Source: JAHBWI01 sp035715525 (GTDB lineage Bacteria > Nitrospirota > Nitrospiria > Nitrospirales > Nitrospiraceae). From it: a stretch of 6,931 nucleotides of DNA. The DNA lies in assembly GCA_035715525.1 (NCBI GenBank), contig DASTLA010000271.1, positions 1-6,931 on the forward strand, given 5' to 3'. The notes below the pieces were generated by a model. It was not told the DNA's origin and made no database searches. It was given only the letters and a program-made list of their open reading frames with translations. This document shows positions 1 through 5,010 of this stretch, in pieces (the first letter of the stretch is position 1; each line of letters starts with the position of its first letter). The position numbers and the translations under genes were made by a program.

Positions 1-347
1 CGACCGTGCGTCCCCACCACCAGCAGATTGGCGCCAGTGGCTTCCGCGGCGGTTTGGATCGCTTGACTTGGAATGCCCAGGTCGATGCGCGTCGAGAAGG
101 ATTGTCCTCCGGCCGCCGCTTTGGCGCGCACGGCCTCGAGTCGCCGAATCGCCTCCTCACGCAAGTGATCTAGGTACAGCTTGTTGACCGGGTACTCCGG
201 ATCCATGCCCGGGTAGAACTCGAGCACCGTCATACCGATCAGCTCGGCCTTCCAGCGTGACGCCAACCACAGGGCATATTCGAACGCGCGTTCCGCACAG
301 GGCGAAAAATCAGTCGCAAACAAAATGCGGGTGATCAGAGCCCCCAT
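1..347 (-). CDS. Universal stress protein (UspA family), partial: C-terminus outside window
   Basis: I translated this by hand from an ATG at 347-345; 115 complete residues are visible before the left edge of the window cuts the gene. The N-terminus (ITRILFATDFSPCAERA) is the first beta strand and nucleotide-binding loop of the Usp fold, with the usual Asp at residue 13. The visible part ends at LLVVGTHG, the start of the G-2x-G-9x-G-S/T ATP-binding motif, so the missing piece should hold the rest of that motif and the last strand. Usp proteins are cytoplasmic, often dimeric, stress or energy-state proteins. The start is 3 nt after the stop of the upstream cupredoxin gene, with GGAGG about 10 nt before the ATG, so it is very probably co-transcribed as the third gene of the operon. 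Whether this member binds ATP cannot be judged from the visible part. Confidence 0.9.
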   Translation of the reverse strand, partial: MGALITRILFATDFSPCAERAFEYALWLASRWKAELIGMTVLEFYPGMDPEYPVNKLYLDHLREEAIRRLEAVRAKAAAGGQSFSTRIDLGIPSQAIQTAAEATGANLLVVGTHG

Positions 348-350
348 GAT

Positions 351-788
351 CTAGACGGCCTCCACATTCAGCAGCAGGAGCTCGCCTTTCATGTTAGGAT
401 GAATGGAACAGCGAAATTCATGGCGCCCCGGTCGTTCCATATTGAACCGGATGGTCGCCTCCTTCTTGGCATCAACGAACACTCCTCCGATCCCTTTTCC
501 ATATGTCACCACACCGTCCGCTTCGACTTTGGTCGGTATTCCGTCGAACATGGTCGAGCCGAAATCATGGCGCTCCGGATCCGTGTTCTTGATCGTAATG
601 ACGGTCGGAACCCCCAAGCGCAGAGGCGCTTGCGTGGTGACGAATGTGAAGTCTTTGATCATGACATCGATCCGTTGCTCCGCCTGAGCGCCTCCTTGCG
701 CACAGAGGGCCAAGACGAAGCATCCAGCCAACCACACTCGAACTCCACATGCGCGGCCCATTCTCGACCACAGTCTTCCTCTCGTCAT
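351..788 (-). CDS. Exported small cupredoxin (type 1 copper protein)
   Basis: A 145-residue protein. Residues 1-36 form a basic N-region, a hydrophobic core (VWLAGCFVLALCA) and an AQA cleavage site before Glu37, so it should be exported to the periplasm. The mature ~109 residues fit the small single-domain cupredoxin family (plastocyanin/nitrosocyanin/CoxII-like fold). Probable copper ligands are His74 in the ERHDF segment and Cys127, His130 and Met133 in CSIHPNMKGEL near the C-terminus, the usual spacing for a type 1 site. A role as soluble electron carrier or copper-binding protein is inferred; the partner is unknown. The start at 788 is supported by AGGAG (794-798) five bases upstream; Met10 has no comparable site and would shorten the signal peptide. 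It lies 21 nt after the stop of one Usp gene and 3 nt before the start of another, an unusual partner for two cytoplasmic stress proteins. Confidence 0.88.
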   Translation of the reverse strand: MTRGRLWSRMGRACGVRVWLAGCFVLALCAQGGAQAEQRIDVMIKDFTFVTTQAPLRLGVPTVITIKNTDPERHDFGSTMFDGIPTKVEADGVVTYGKGIGGVFVDAKKEATIRFNMERPGRHEFRCSIHPNMKGELLLLNVEAV

Positions 789-809
789 GGCATCTCCTTT
801 ATGTCCTTT

Positions 810-1310
810 TTATTTGGTCTCACCCGCACGCCCCGTTACGCGTTTTATGGGCAACGGCACGGTCAGAACCGGACAGCCGGCCGTTCTGACGACTTTTTCC
901 GCCGTGCTGCCGAAGAAAATCTTGTCCACGTTTCCGGCAGACCCGCCATAGCTTCCCATGATCACCAGATCAACTTTTTCCGTTCTCGCGAGACGGGCGA
1001 TCTCCACGAAGGGAGCTCCTTCGGCCATCATCCGACGAAGGGCGACCCCCCGCGCCTCCTCGGCTTCCATCAGCCGCCTGGCATTCAGCCTGGCCTGATG
1101 GTGAAGCGCCTTTTTTTGCTTCCTGCCTTCCGAAGGGGGAGCGAGCCCCAGGCGATTCAGCGCATCGAGGCTCTTGGTGTCGACCACATGTAGCAAAAGC
1201 ACGGCGGCTTGATAGGTCTTGGCCATCGACATCGCCACCTGGAAGGCTTCTTCAGAACAAGGTGAAAAATCGACCGGCACCAGAATCTTCGTGAACAATC
1301 GATCGCCCAT
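810..1310 (-). CDS. Universal stress protein (UspA family), single domain
   Basis: A 166-residue Usp with start ATG at 1310-1308. GGAGG (1315-1319) lies just upstream. A longer reading from 1361 is rejected because a sigma-54 type promoter (1345-1360) lies inside that extension and its extra residues are not Usp-like. The fold begins at KILVPVDFSP with Asp14 at the nucleotide-binding position and continues to the loop LVIMGSYGG and the final strand CPVLTVPL. The Gly-rich loop reads G119-S-Y-G122, then 11 residues, then G134-S135, two more than the usual nine, so phosphate-loop geometry may differ from standard ATP-binding Usps. It is the first gene of a probable minus-strand operon with the cupredoxin (21-nt gap) and a second Usp. 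Likely role: cytoplasmic stress or energy-state protein; the specific client is unknown. Confidence 0.92.
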   Translation of the reverse strand: MGDRLFTKILVPVDFSPCSEEAFQVAMSMAKTYQAAVLLLHVVDTKSLDALNRLGLAPPSEGRKQKKALHHQARLNARRLMEAEEARGVALRRMMAEGAPFVEIARLARTEKVDLVIMGSYGGSAGNVDKIFFGSTAEKVVRTAGCPVLTVPLPIKRVTGRAGETK

Positions 1311-1344
1311 CGCACCTCCCCGCCAGCTTTCGCTCTTCAGATGC

Positions 1345-1360
1345 AGCAAGGCTGATGCCA
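1345..1360 (-). promoter_or_regulatory. Predicted sigma-54 (-24/-12) promoter for the Usp-cupredoxin-Usp operon
   Basis: Read on the minus strand the site is TGGCATCAGCCTTGCT. It has the invariant GG-N10-GC spacing, TGGCA at -24 and a perfect TTGCT at -12; it differs from the consensus TGGCACG-N4-TTGCW at the two bases after TGGCA. Transcription would start near 1334, leaving a leader of about 24 nt that holds the Shine-Dalgarno. The enhancer-like repeats at 1444-1483 lie about 110-150 bp upstream, the usual distance for sigma-54 activators. This is a pattern prediction. Confidence 0.65.
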
Positions 1361-1443
1361 CTGATAGAAGAGGAGCATTGTCGTGACTCTCAAGCCTAGG
1401 CCCGTAGTGTATGACTGCCTGGTCGCCTCGGAGGTGGTGTCCT

Positions 1444-1483
1444 GCTACAGGCTACAAAACCGCGCTGTAGCCTTACGCTACAG
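1444..1483. promoter_or_regulatory. Cluster of four GCTACA half-sites: predicted enhancer (UAS) for a sigma-54 activator
   Basis: GCTACA occurs at 1444-1449 (+), 1451-1456 (+), 1466-1471 (as TGTAGC, -) and 1477-1482 (+). Two dyads result: the perfect CTGTAGC-N5-GCTACAG at 1465-1483 and GGCTACA-N9-TGTAGCC at 1450-1472, which share their middle half-site. The cluster is centred near 1464, about 111 bp from the minus-strand -24/-12 element and about 121 bp from the plus-strand one. Multiple dyads of this size at this distance are typical of binding sites for NtrC-family enhancer-binding proteins. The identity of the protein is unknown and no regulator gene lies in the window. Confidence 0.65.
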
Positions 1484-1576
1484 AACTCGAGCGCTTGCGC
1501 GCAATGGTCTGATACCACAGCGAGAAACAAGCGGTCCAGCGGCCGACAACGGCGAGGCGACATTCGGATCGGCGCC

Positions 1577-1592
1577 AGGCATTCGTCTTGCT
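1577..1592 (+). promoter_or_regulatory. Predicted sigma-54 (-24/-12) promoter for the plus-strand operon
   Basis: The site is AGGCATTCGTCTTGCT: GG at 1578-1579, ten bases, GC at 1590-1591, with GGCA in the -24 box and a perfect TTGCT in the -12 box. It departs from the consensus at the first T and at the CG after GGCA. Transcription would start near 1603, 16 nt before the ATG of the small membrane peptide. Its position opposite the minus-strand element, with the GCTACA cluster between, strengthens the call; alone it would be moderate. Confidence 0.55.
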
Positions 1593-1618
1593 CGATGACG
1601 GCCATGGAGAGGGCAACC

Positions 1619-1714
1619 ATGACCGGGGCACGATGGTTATTCCTGGGCGCGATTCTACTGGCGATCGGTATCGCCCTCTATCTGATTTTTTTCTGCCCGA
1701 CCGAGTGCCACTAG
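1619..1714 (+). CDS. Small single-span membrane peptide (31 aa), unrecognised
   Basis: I found this short gene by hand. It encodes 31 residues: a short N-terminus (MTGARW), a continuous hydrophobic stretch of about 19 residues (roughly 7-25) that would span the membrane, and the tail C-P-T-E-C-H. The tail has a Cys26-x3-Cys30-His31 arrangement, possible metal or disulfide ligands; it is not a CxxCH haem site. GGAGAGGG (1606-1613) lies five bases before the ATG. In-frame ATGs at 1595 and 1604 would add up to eight residues but fall at or before the predicted transcription start. It is the first gene after the predicted sigma-54 promoter, and the MgtE-like gene begins 13 nt after its stop, so it may be an accessory subunit of that protein or simply a leader peptide. 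I do not recognise a named family. Confidence 0.6.
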   Translation: MTGARWLFLGAILLAIGIALYLIFFCPTECH

Positions 1715-1727
1715 AAGAAGTTGGGCG

Positions 1728-2678
1728 ATGCCGACCGCTGCCGACCTCATGACCGCCTCGGTGCCGCGCTCTCGTCCTGACGAAACGGTCGCAGACGCAT
1801 TGGCCTCTTTACGCGCCGCTCGTTGTTCGGAGGCCGGCCATGTGTACCTTATCGACGAGCGGTCTCGCCTCGTGGGGCAGGTTCCGATCGAGCGGCTGCT
1901 GTTGGCGCGCTCGGACGAAACGCTCGGACTCCTCCGTGGCGATCCTCCAATTGATGTGCGTGCGGGCGAGAATGCCGAAATGGTCGCGCTCCTGGCCGTG
2001 GAGCGCCACGACGCCGACGTGGCCGTCACTGATCAGGACGGAGTGCTCCTGGGCGCCATTCCGATCGGCCGGCTTTTGGCGCTGCTGCATGAAGAACATG
2101 TCGACGACGTCTTGCGAATGGGAGGCGTCGGCACCATTCATCCCCAGCCAACGGCTCCGCCCAGCGTCGTGGCAGCATTTCGCGCCCGCTTGCCCTGGCT
2201 GGTGGTAGGGCTCGGCGGAGGATTCTTGGCCGGCGGTGTGGCATCGGTGTTCGAAGCAGCGCTGAAGCAGGACATCGCGCTGGCTTTTTTCCTGCCCTTG
2301 GTCGTGTATATGGCGGACGCGGTGGGAACCCAAACTGAAACCGTGCTCGTTCGGGCGCTGGCCTACGGCAACGTGCAGTTGGTTCCTCAACTCTGGCGAG
2401 AAGGCCTAGTCGGCCTGTTGATCGGAGGCGTCATCGGCCTGCTGTCCGGCCTCATGTTTCTTTGGTGGGACGGAAGGACGAACATCGCGCTCGTGGTTGC
2501 CGTGACACTAGGCGTGACCGCCGTAGTGGCGACATTGGTCGCCAGTCTCCTCCCCATGGCGCTCGCCCGACTCGGCGCAGACCCGGCGCTGGCCAGCGGG
2601 CCCGTTGCGACGGTATTGCAAGACATTCTCAGTGTCGCCATCTATCTGGGTATCGCCACAATTATCCTACAGGGCTAG
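1728..2678 (+). CDS. Short MgtE-like Mg2+ channel/transporter: CBS pair plus membrane domain
   Basis: A 316-residue protein. Residues 1-125 are a pair of CBS motifs (starting AADLMTASVP, second around DVAVTDQDGVLLGAIPIGRLL), the regulatory nucleotide/Mg2+-sensing part of MgtE. Residues about 153-316 match the MgtE membrane domain, with roughly five helices: RLPWLVVGLGGGFLAGGV, a pore-lining segment PLVVYMADAVGTQTETVLVRALA, then ASGPVATVLQDILSVAIYLGIA, where Asp299 aligns with the conserved Mg2+-site Asp of the last helix. Typical MgtE is about 450 residues with an N-terminal superhelical domain before the CBS pair; that domain is absent. The GNxGxQ-like pore motif reads ADAVGTQ, so ion selectivity may differ. 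The start at 1728 has only a weak purine-rich site (AGAAGAAG) but places AADLMT correctly at the N-terminus. The hydrolase follows after 24 nt. Role: probably inner-membrane Mg2+ or other divalent cation passage. Confidence 0.87.
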   Translation: MPTAADLMTASVPRSRPDETVADALASLRAARCSEAGHVYLIDERSRLVGQVPIERLLLARSDETLGLLRGDPPIDVRAGENAEMVALLAVERHDADVAVTDQDGVLLGAIPIGRLLALLHEEHVDDVLRMGGVGTIHPQPTAPPSVVAAFRARLPWLVVGLGGGFLAGGVASVFEAALKQDIALAFFLPLVVYMADAVGTQTETVLVRALAYGNVQLVPQLWREGLVGLLIGGVIGLLSGLMFLWWDGRTNIALVVAVTLGVTAVVATLVASLLPMALARLGADPALASGPVATVLQDILSVAIYLGIATIILQG

Positions 2679-2702
2679 GATGCAGCGTTTCGCGAGGAAG
2701 GG

Positions 2703-3350
2703 ATGGTCTCGCACACAGACCAATCGGTGAGAGTCACTGGACCAGGCATCGTCCTCGAAGGGTTGCTTGGGATACCGGAGCGTCCGGTAGGCCTGGTGGC
2801 CTTTGCACACGGCAGCGGAAGCGGCCGCTTCAGCCCCCGCAACCAGTTCGTCGCACGCCACCTCCAAGCGGGGGGATTCGTAACCCTGTTGCTCGACCTC
2901 CTGACGCCTGACGAGGCCGACGATCGCCGGAAGGTGTTCGATATCGACCTTCTGGCGGACCGGCTTCTCATGGCCCTGGCCTGGCTACGCCGGCAGACAC
3001 CGACGGCAGCACTCAAGGTAGGTTTGTTCGGAGCCAGCACCGGAGCCGGCGCCGCCTTGCAAGCAGCGGCCCGCGAGCCGAGCTCGGTGGCGGCAGTGGT
3101 CTCGCGGGGAGGCCGTCCGGATCTGGCGGGCCCTTACCTGGGTCGAGTGACCGCTCCGACCCTCCTGTTGGTCGGCGGGGAAGACGGGCCGGTCATCACG
3201 CTCAACGAAGAAGCAATGGCTCGGCTCACCTGTCCGAAAGAGTTGGTGATCATTCCGGATGCGACCCATCTCTTTGAAGAGCCCGGAACCCTGGAGCAGG
3301 TTGCCGAGCAGGCAAAACGGTGGTTCCGCCGGTTTCTCAGCGACACATAA
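2703..3350 (+). CDS. Alpha/beta hydrolase, dienelactone-hydrolase-like
   Basis: A 215-residue cytoplasmic protein without signal peptide. After the strand LVAFAHGSGSGRFSPRNQ, which carries the oxyanion-hole region typical of this subgroup, comes the nucleophile elbow GLFGASTGAG with Ser112, then the acid Asp161 in LLVGGEDGPV and His189 in PDATHLFEEPG. The triad is therefore complete. The substrate is unknown; members of this subgroup are usually called dienelactone hydrolase family and are often found near, or fused to, phosphoribosyltransferases in stress clusters, but there is no phosphoribosyltransferase here. The start at 2703 follows a GAGGAAGGG ribosome binding site directly after the MgtE-like gene (24-nt gap), and the tandem Usp gene begins 61 nt after its stop, so it sits inside the same operon. 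Calling it an aromatic-degradation enzyme would go beyond the evidence. Confidence 0.88.
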   Translation: MVSHTDQSVRVTGPGIVLEGLLGIPERPVGLVAFAHGSGSGRFSPRNQFVARHLQAGGFVTLLLDLLTPDEADDRRKVFDIDLLADRLLMALAWLRRQTPTAALKVGLFGASTGAGAALQAAAREPSSVAAVVSRGGRPDLAGPYLGRVTAPTLLLVGGEDGPVITLNEEAMARLTCPKELVIIPDATHLFEEPGTLEQVAEQAKRWFRRFLSDT

Positions 3351-3411
3351 ACTACCGACGGCTGAATCATGTGCCCATGCACCATTGGACCAGCGAAGAG
3401 GAGTCGAGATC

Positions 3412-4275
3412 ATGAAAACCTTACTCGCAGTCGACGGAAGCGATAACTCCTACGAAGCAGTCCGAGCACTCAAGTATCTGCAGCGCGCCGACGAACTGAC
3501 CATTTTGCACGTGGTCGATGTGCCGAAACCGGCTTACCCCATGATGGTGCCGGAGGTGGCGCATGAACTGTACGCGGAGCTGGAACATAGCATGAAGGAG
3601 GACGGGAGCAAGCTCCTGGATCGAGTGCAGTCGCTGCTGCCCCTGCATGCCGGGCCGGTGACAAAGCGCCTGGAGGTCGGCATGCCCGCGGAGGTCATCG
3701 TCACTGCGGCCGAAACCGGGCAGGTGGATCTGGTGGTGATGGGGGCAAGAGGGTTGGGGCCTTTCAAGGAACGCCTCTTCGGCAGCATCTCGCACCGCGT
3801 GCTGACGCTCGCGCCTTGCGCCAAGCTCATCGTGAAGGGAGCGTTGCGCGACATCAAAGAGATTCTTCTCCCAGTTCAGGGTCAGTACGACGCCGCGGCG
3901 GCCGTGCGGTTCATGCAAAAAAATCCGTTCAAGGAGCCGATCAACGTGACGCTCCTCACGGTACTGCCCTCAACAAGGCCGCCATGGCCCGTGGATCCAT
4001 CGGCGGCGGAGAAGCTGGAAGCGCAGGCGCTGCAGCACGCGCGGGATTTCATCGAAGACACGGCCGCCAAGCTGCGTACCATGGGGCACAGCGTGAGGGG
4101 TACGAGCGTGCTCGGCACGCCGGCCCCGATGATCATCCATGAGGCCGAAAAGGTGCGGCCGGACGTGATCATGATGGGTTCTCGGGGCCGCCAAGGGTTC
4201 ACGCGTTTCGTGCTCGGCAGCGTCTCACACGCCGTGCTGCACCATGCCGCCTGCGCAGTGTTGGTGTTCGAGTGA
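3412..4275 (+). CDS. Tandem universal stress protein (two Usp domains)
   Basis: A 287-residue cytoplasmic protein of two Usp domains. Domain 1 (about 1-143) begins MKTLLAVDGSDNS with Asp8 and has the full loop G111-AR-G114-9x-G124-S125. Domain 2 (about 148-287) has an equally good loop G256-SR-G259-9x-G269-S270 and ends CAVLVFE, but its first strand reads LLPVQGQYD, with Gln156 where domain 1 has the nucleotide-contacting Asp. Domain 2 may therefore bind nucleotide differently or not at all, giving an asymmetric protein; this is inferred. The ATG at 3412 has GAGGAG about ten bases upstream; an upstream in-frame extension to 3259 overlaps the hydrolase gene and is rejected. It follows the hydrolase by 61 nt and is the last gene of the plus-strand operon. 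No clear separate promoter is seen in the 61-nt gap. Confidence 0.93.
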   Translation: MKTLLAVDGSDNSYEAVRALKYLQRADELTILHVVDVPKPAYPMMVPEVAHELYAELEHSMKEDGSKLLDRVQSLLPLHAGPVTKRLEVGMPAEVIVTAAETGQVDLVVMGARGLGPFKERLFGSISHRVLTLAPCAKLIVKGALRDIKEILLPVQGQYDAAAAVRFMQKNPFKEPINVTLLTVLPSTRPPWPVDPSAAEKLEAQALQHARDFIEDTAAKLRTMGHSVRGTSVLGTPAPMIIHEAEKVRPDVIMMGSRGRQGFTRFVLGSVSHAVLHHAACAVLVFE

Positions 4276-4350
4276 TCTGGAAGACGCTGATCCTTGATCG
4301 TCGATCCAATCGGTTCCGAACGATCACCGCAGCATCAAATGTCTCGATCG
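4276..4350. other. Convergent intergenic gap
   Basis: This 75-base gap lies between the converging tandem Usp gene and the APS-kinase-like gene. A loose inverted repeat built on GATCGT/ACGATC is present but has no following T-run, so I do not call a Rho-independent terminator. Termination here is either Rho-dependent or not recognisable by eye. Confidence 0.4.
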
Positions 4351-4887
4351 TCACGCTTCATGCTGCAGAACGAGCGCGAGGACCTTTGCAGCTCCAGCCT
4401 CCGGCGAGAGTTTCGTCGTGTCGATCCGTAAGTCCGGGGACAAAGGCTCTTCATAGGGCACCTGCAGACCCGGCACCGTGGAAGACTCACCGCGCTGCCC
4501 CTTGAGGTAGGTCCCCTTCCTATCCCTCGCCATGCACACTTCCAAGGGACAGTCCACCGAGACGATTTTCAACTCCGGGATCAGCGATGCGGCAAACTCC
4601 CGATAAGCCCGACGGCTTGCGGTGGCATCGAATATGACGCTCACACCGTGCGCGACGAGCCGGGAGCCGGTAAAGGCCAACGCGCGATAGAACAGGTCCC
4701 GCTCTTGCTGAGAGTAGCTGGCTTGCGGCGTCAAGGTCCTGCGAAGGGCATCCGATTCCAACACTTCCGGCTTCACGCCCATCTTTTCCAGCTGGGGCAG
4801 AAGTTTTTCCACGATCGAGCTCTTGCCTGAGGCAGGCAAACCGGTGAGCCAGAGGGCGAAGGGGCGTAGGGGTTCGTCACTCGTCAA
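4351..4887 (-). CDS. Adenylylsulfate kinase-like P-loop kinase (TTG start)
   Basis: A 178-residue protein related to APS kinase (CysC), which phosphorylates adenylyl sulfate to PAPS using ATP. Seen: Walker A G16-LPASGKSS; the segment LESDALRRTLTP where CysC has LDGDNxRxGL; YSQQERDLFYRAL; VIFDATASRRAYRE; the hallmark VDCPLEVCMARDRKGTY; and VPYEEPLSPDLRIDT near the end. Differences from biosynthetic CysC: Gly-Asp of the substrate loop is Ser-Asp, and the FTGID motif reads VPGLQ, losing the Phe that stacks on the adenine of APS. No sulfurylase or reductase gene is nearby, so sulfate assimilation is not assured. The only in-frame start giving a complete Walker A is TTG at 4887-4885: an in-frame TGA lies just upstream, and the first internal Met is residue 36. 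There is no good Shine-Dalgarno, and the start lies inside a short-repeat patch. A phosphotransferase gene lies 123 nt upstream on the same strand. Confidence 0.82.
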   Translation of the reverse strand: MTSDEPLRPFALWLTGLPASGKSSIVEKLLPQLEKMGVKPEVLESDALRRTLTPQASYSQQERDLFYRALAFTGSRLVAHGVSVIFDATASRRAYREFAASLIPELKIVSVDCPLEVCMARDRKGTYLKGQRGESSTVPGLQVPYEEPLSPDLRIDTTKLSPEAGAAKVLALVLQHEA

Positions 4888-4915
4888 TGGTCAACCGTCA
4901 ATGGTTACTCGTCAC
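4875..4915. repeat. Short degenerate repeats over the kinase start
   Basis: CGTCAATGGT occurs at 4882-4891 and again at 4896-4905 (14-base period). The pair is flanked by ACTCGTCA at 4879-4886 and 4907-4914 and by CGTCAC at each end. Related TGACG units in the opposite orientation occur at 4991-5009 before the end of the phosphotransferase gene. The patch covers the TTG start codon of the kinase gene. Confidence 0.6.
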
Positions 4916-5010
4916 ATCGGGTGGACATGCGCTGCACGATCATCGGTCAGCTCATTCAGATCGTGGGGAACGACGTTCAATGGCATTCACTTGACGCGTG
5001 ACGACTGACC
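4888..5010. other. Gap between the two minus-strand kinase genes
   Basis: This 123-base stretch contains the repeat patch at one end and TGACG-type units at the other. I see no -24/-12 element on the minus strand and no convincing terminator. The kinase may be read through from the phosphotransferase gene or from a promoter I cannot recognise. Confidence 0.35.

Larger units (their letters stand above)
1311..1618. promoter_or_regulatory. Divergent control region between two operons
   Basis: This 308-base gap separates the minus-strand Usp-cupredoxin-Usp operon from the plus-strand membrane peptide/MgtE/hydrolase/Usp operon. Open frames in it (for example 1383-1598 plus and 1396-1620 minus) have no recognisable domain, no good ribosome binding site and overlap each other, so I treat the stretch as non-coding. 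It holds, from left to right: the Shine-Dalgarno of the minus operon (1315-1319), a minus-strand -24/-12 element (1345-1360), a cluster of four GCTACA half-sites (1444-1483), a plus-strand -24/-12 element (1577-1592), and the Shine-Dalgarno of the plus operon (1606-1613). I see no clear IHF site or sigma-70 promoter. Confidence 0.7.

Noticed and set aside
399..1193. 264-residue plus-strand open frame
   Set aside because: It runs opposite the cupredoxin and Usp genes, has no recognisable domain, and its composition is that of an antisense shadow in GC-rich DNA.
1189..1194. Further TGTAGC half-sites at 1189-1194 and near 5985
   Set aside because: Single hexamers inside coding sequence without a partner; expected by chance.
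1311..1361. Longer start for the Usp gene at 1361
   Set aside because: The added 17 residues lie before the conserved first strand, contain the -24/-12 element, and the ATG at 1310 has a strong GGAGG site.
1383..1598. 71-residue plus-strand frame in the control region
   Set aside because: No ribosome binding site or family match, and it covers the predicted enhancer and promoter sites.
3340..3411. Possible sigma-54 promoter before the tandem Usp
   Set aside because: The GG and GC at 3360-3361 and 3373-3374 are eleven bases apart instead of ten, and the -12 box is poor.
4276..4350. Rho-independent terminator between converging genes
   Set aside because: The inverted repeat is weak and no T-run follows on either strand.
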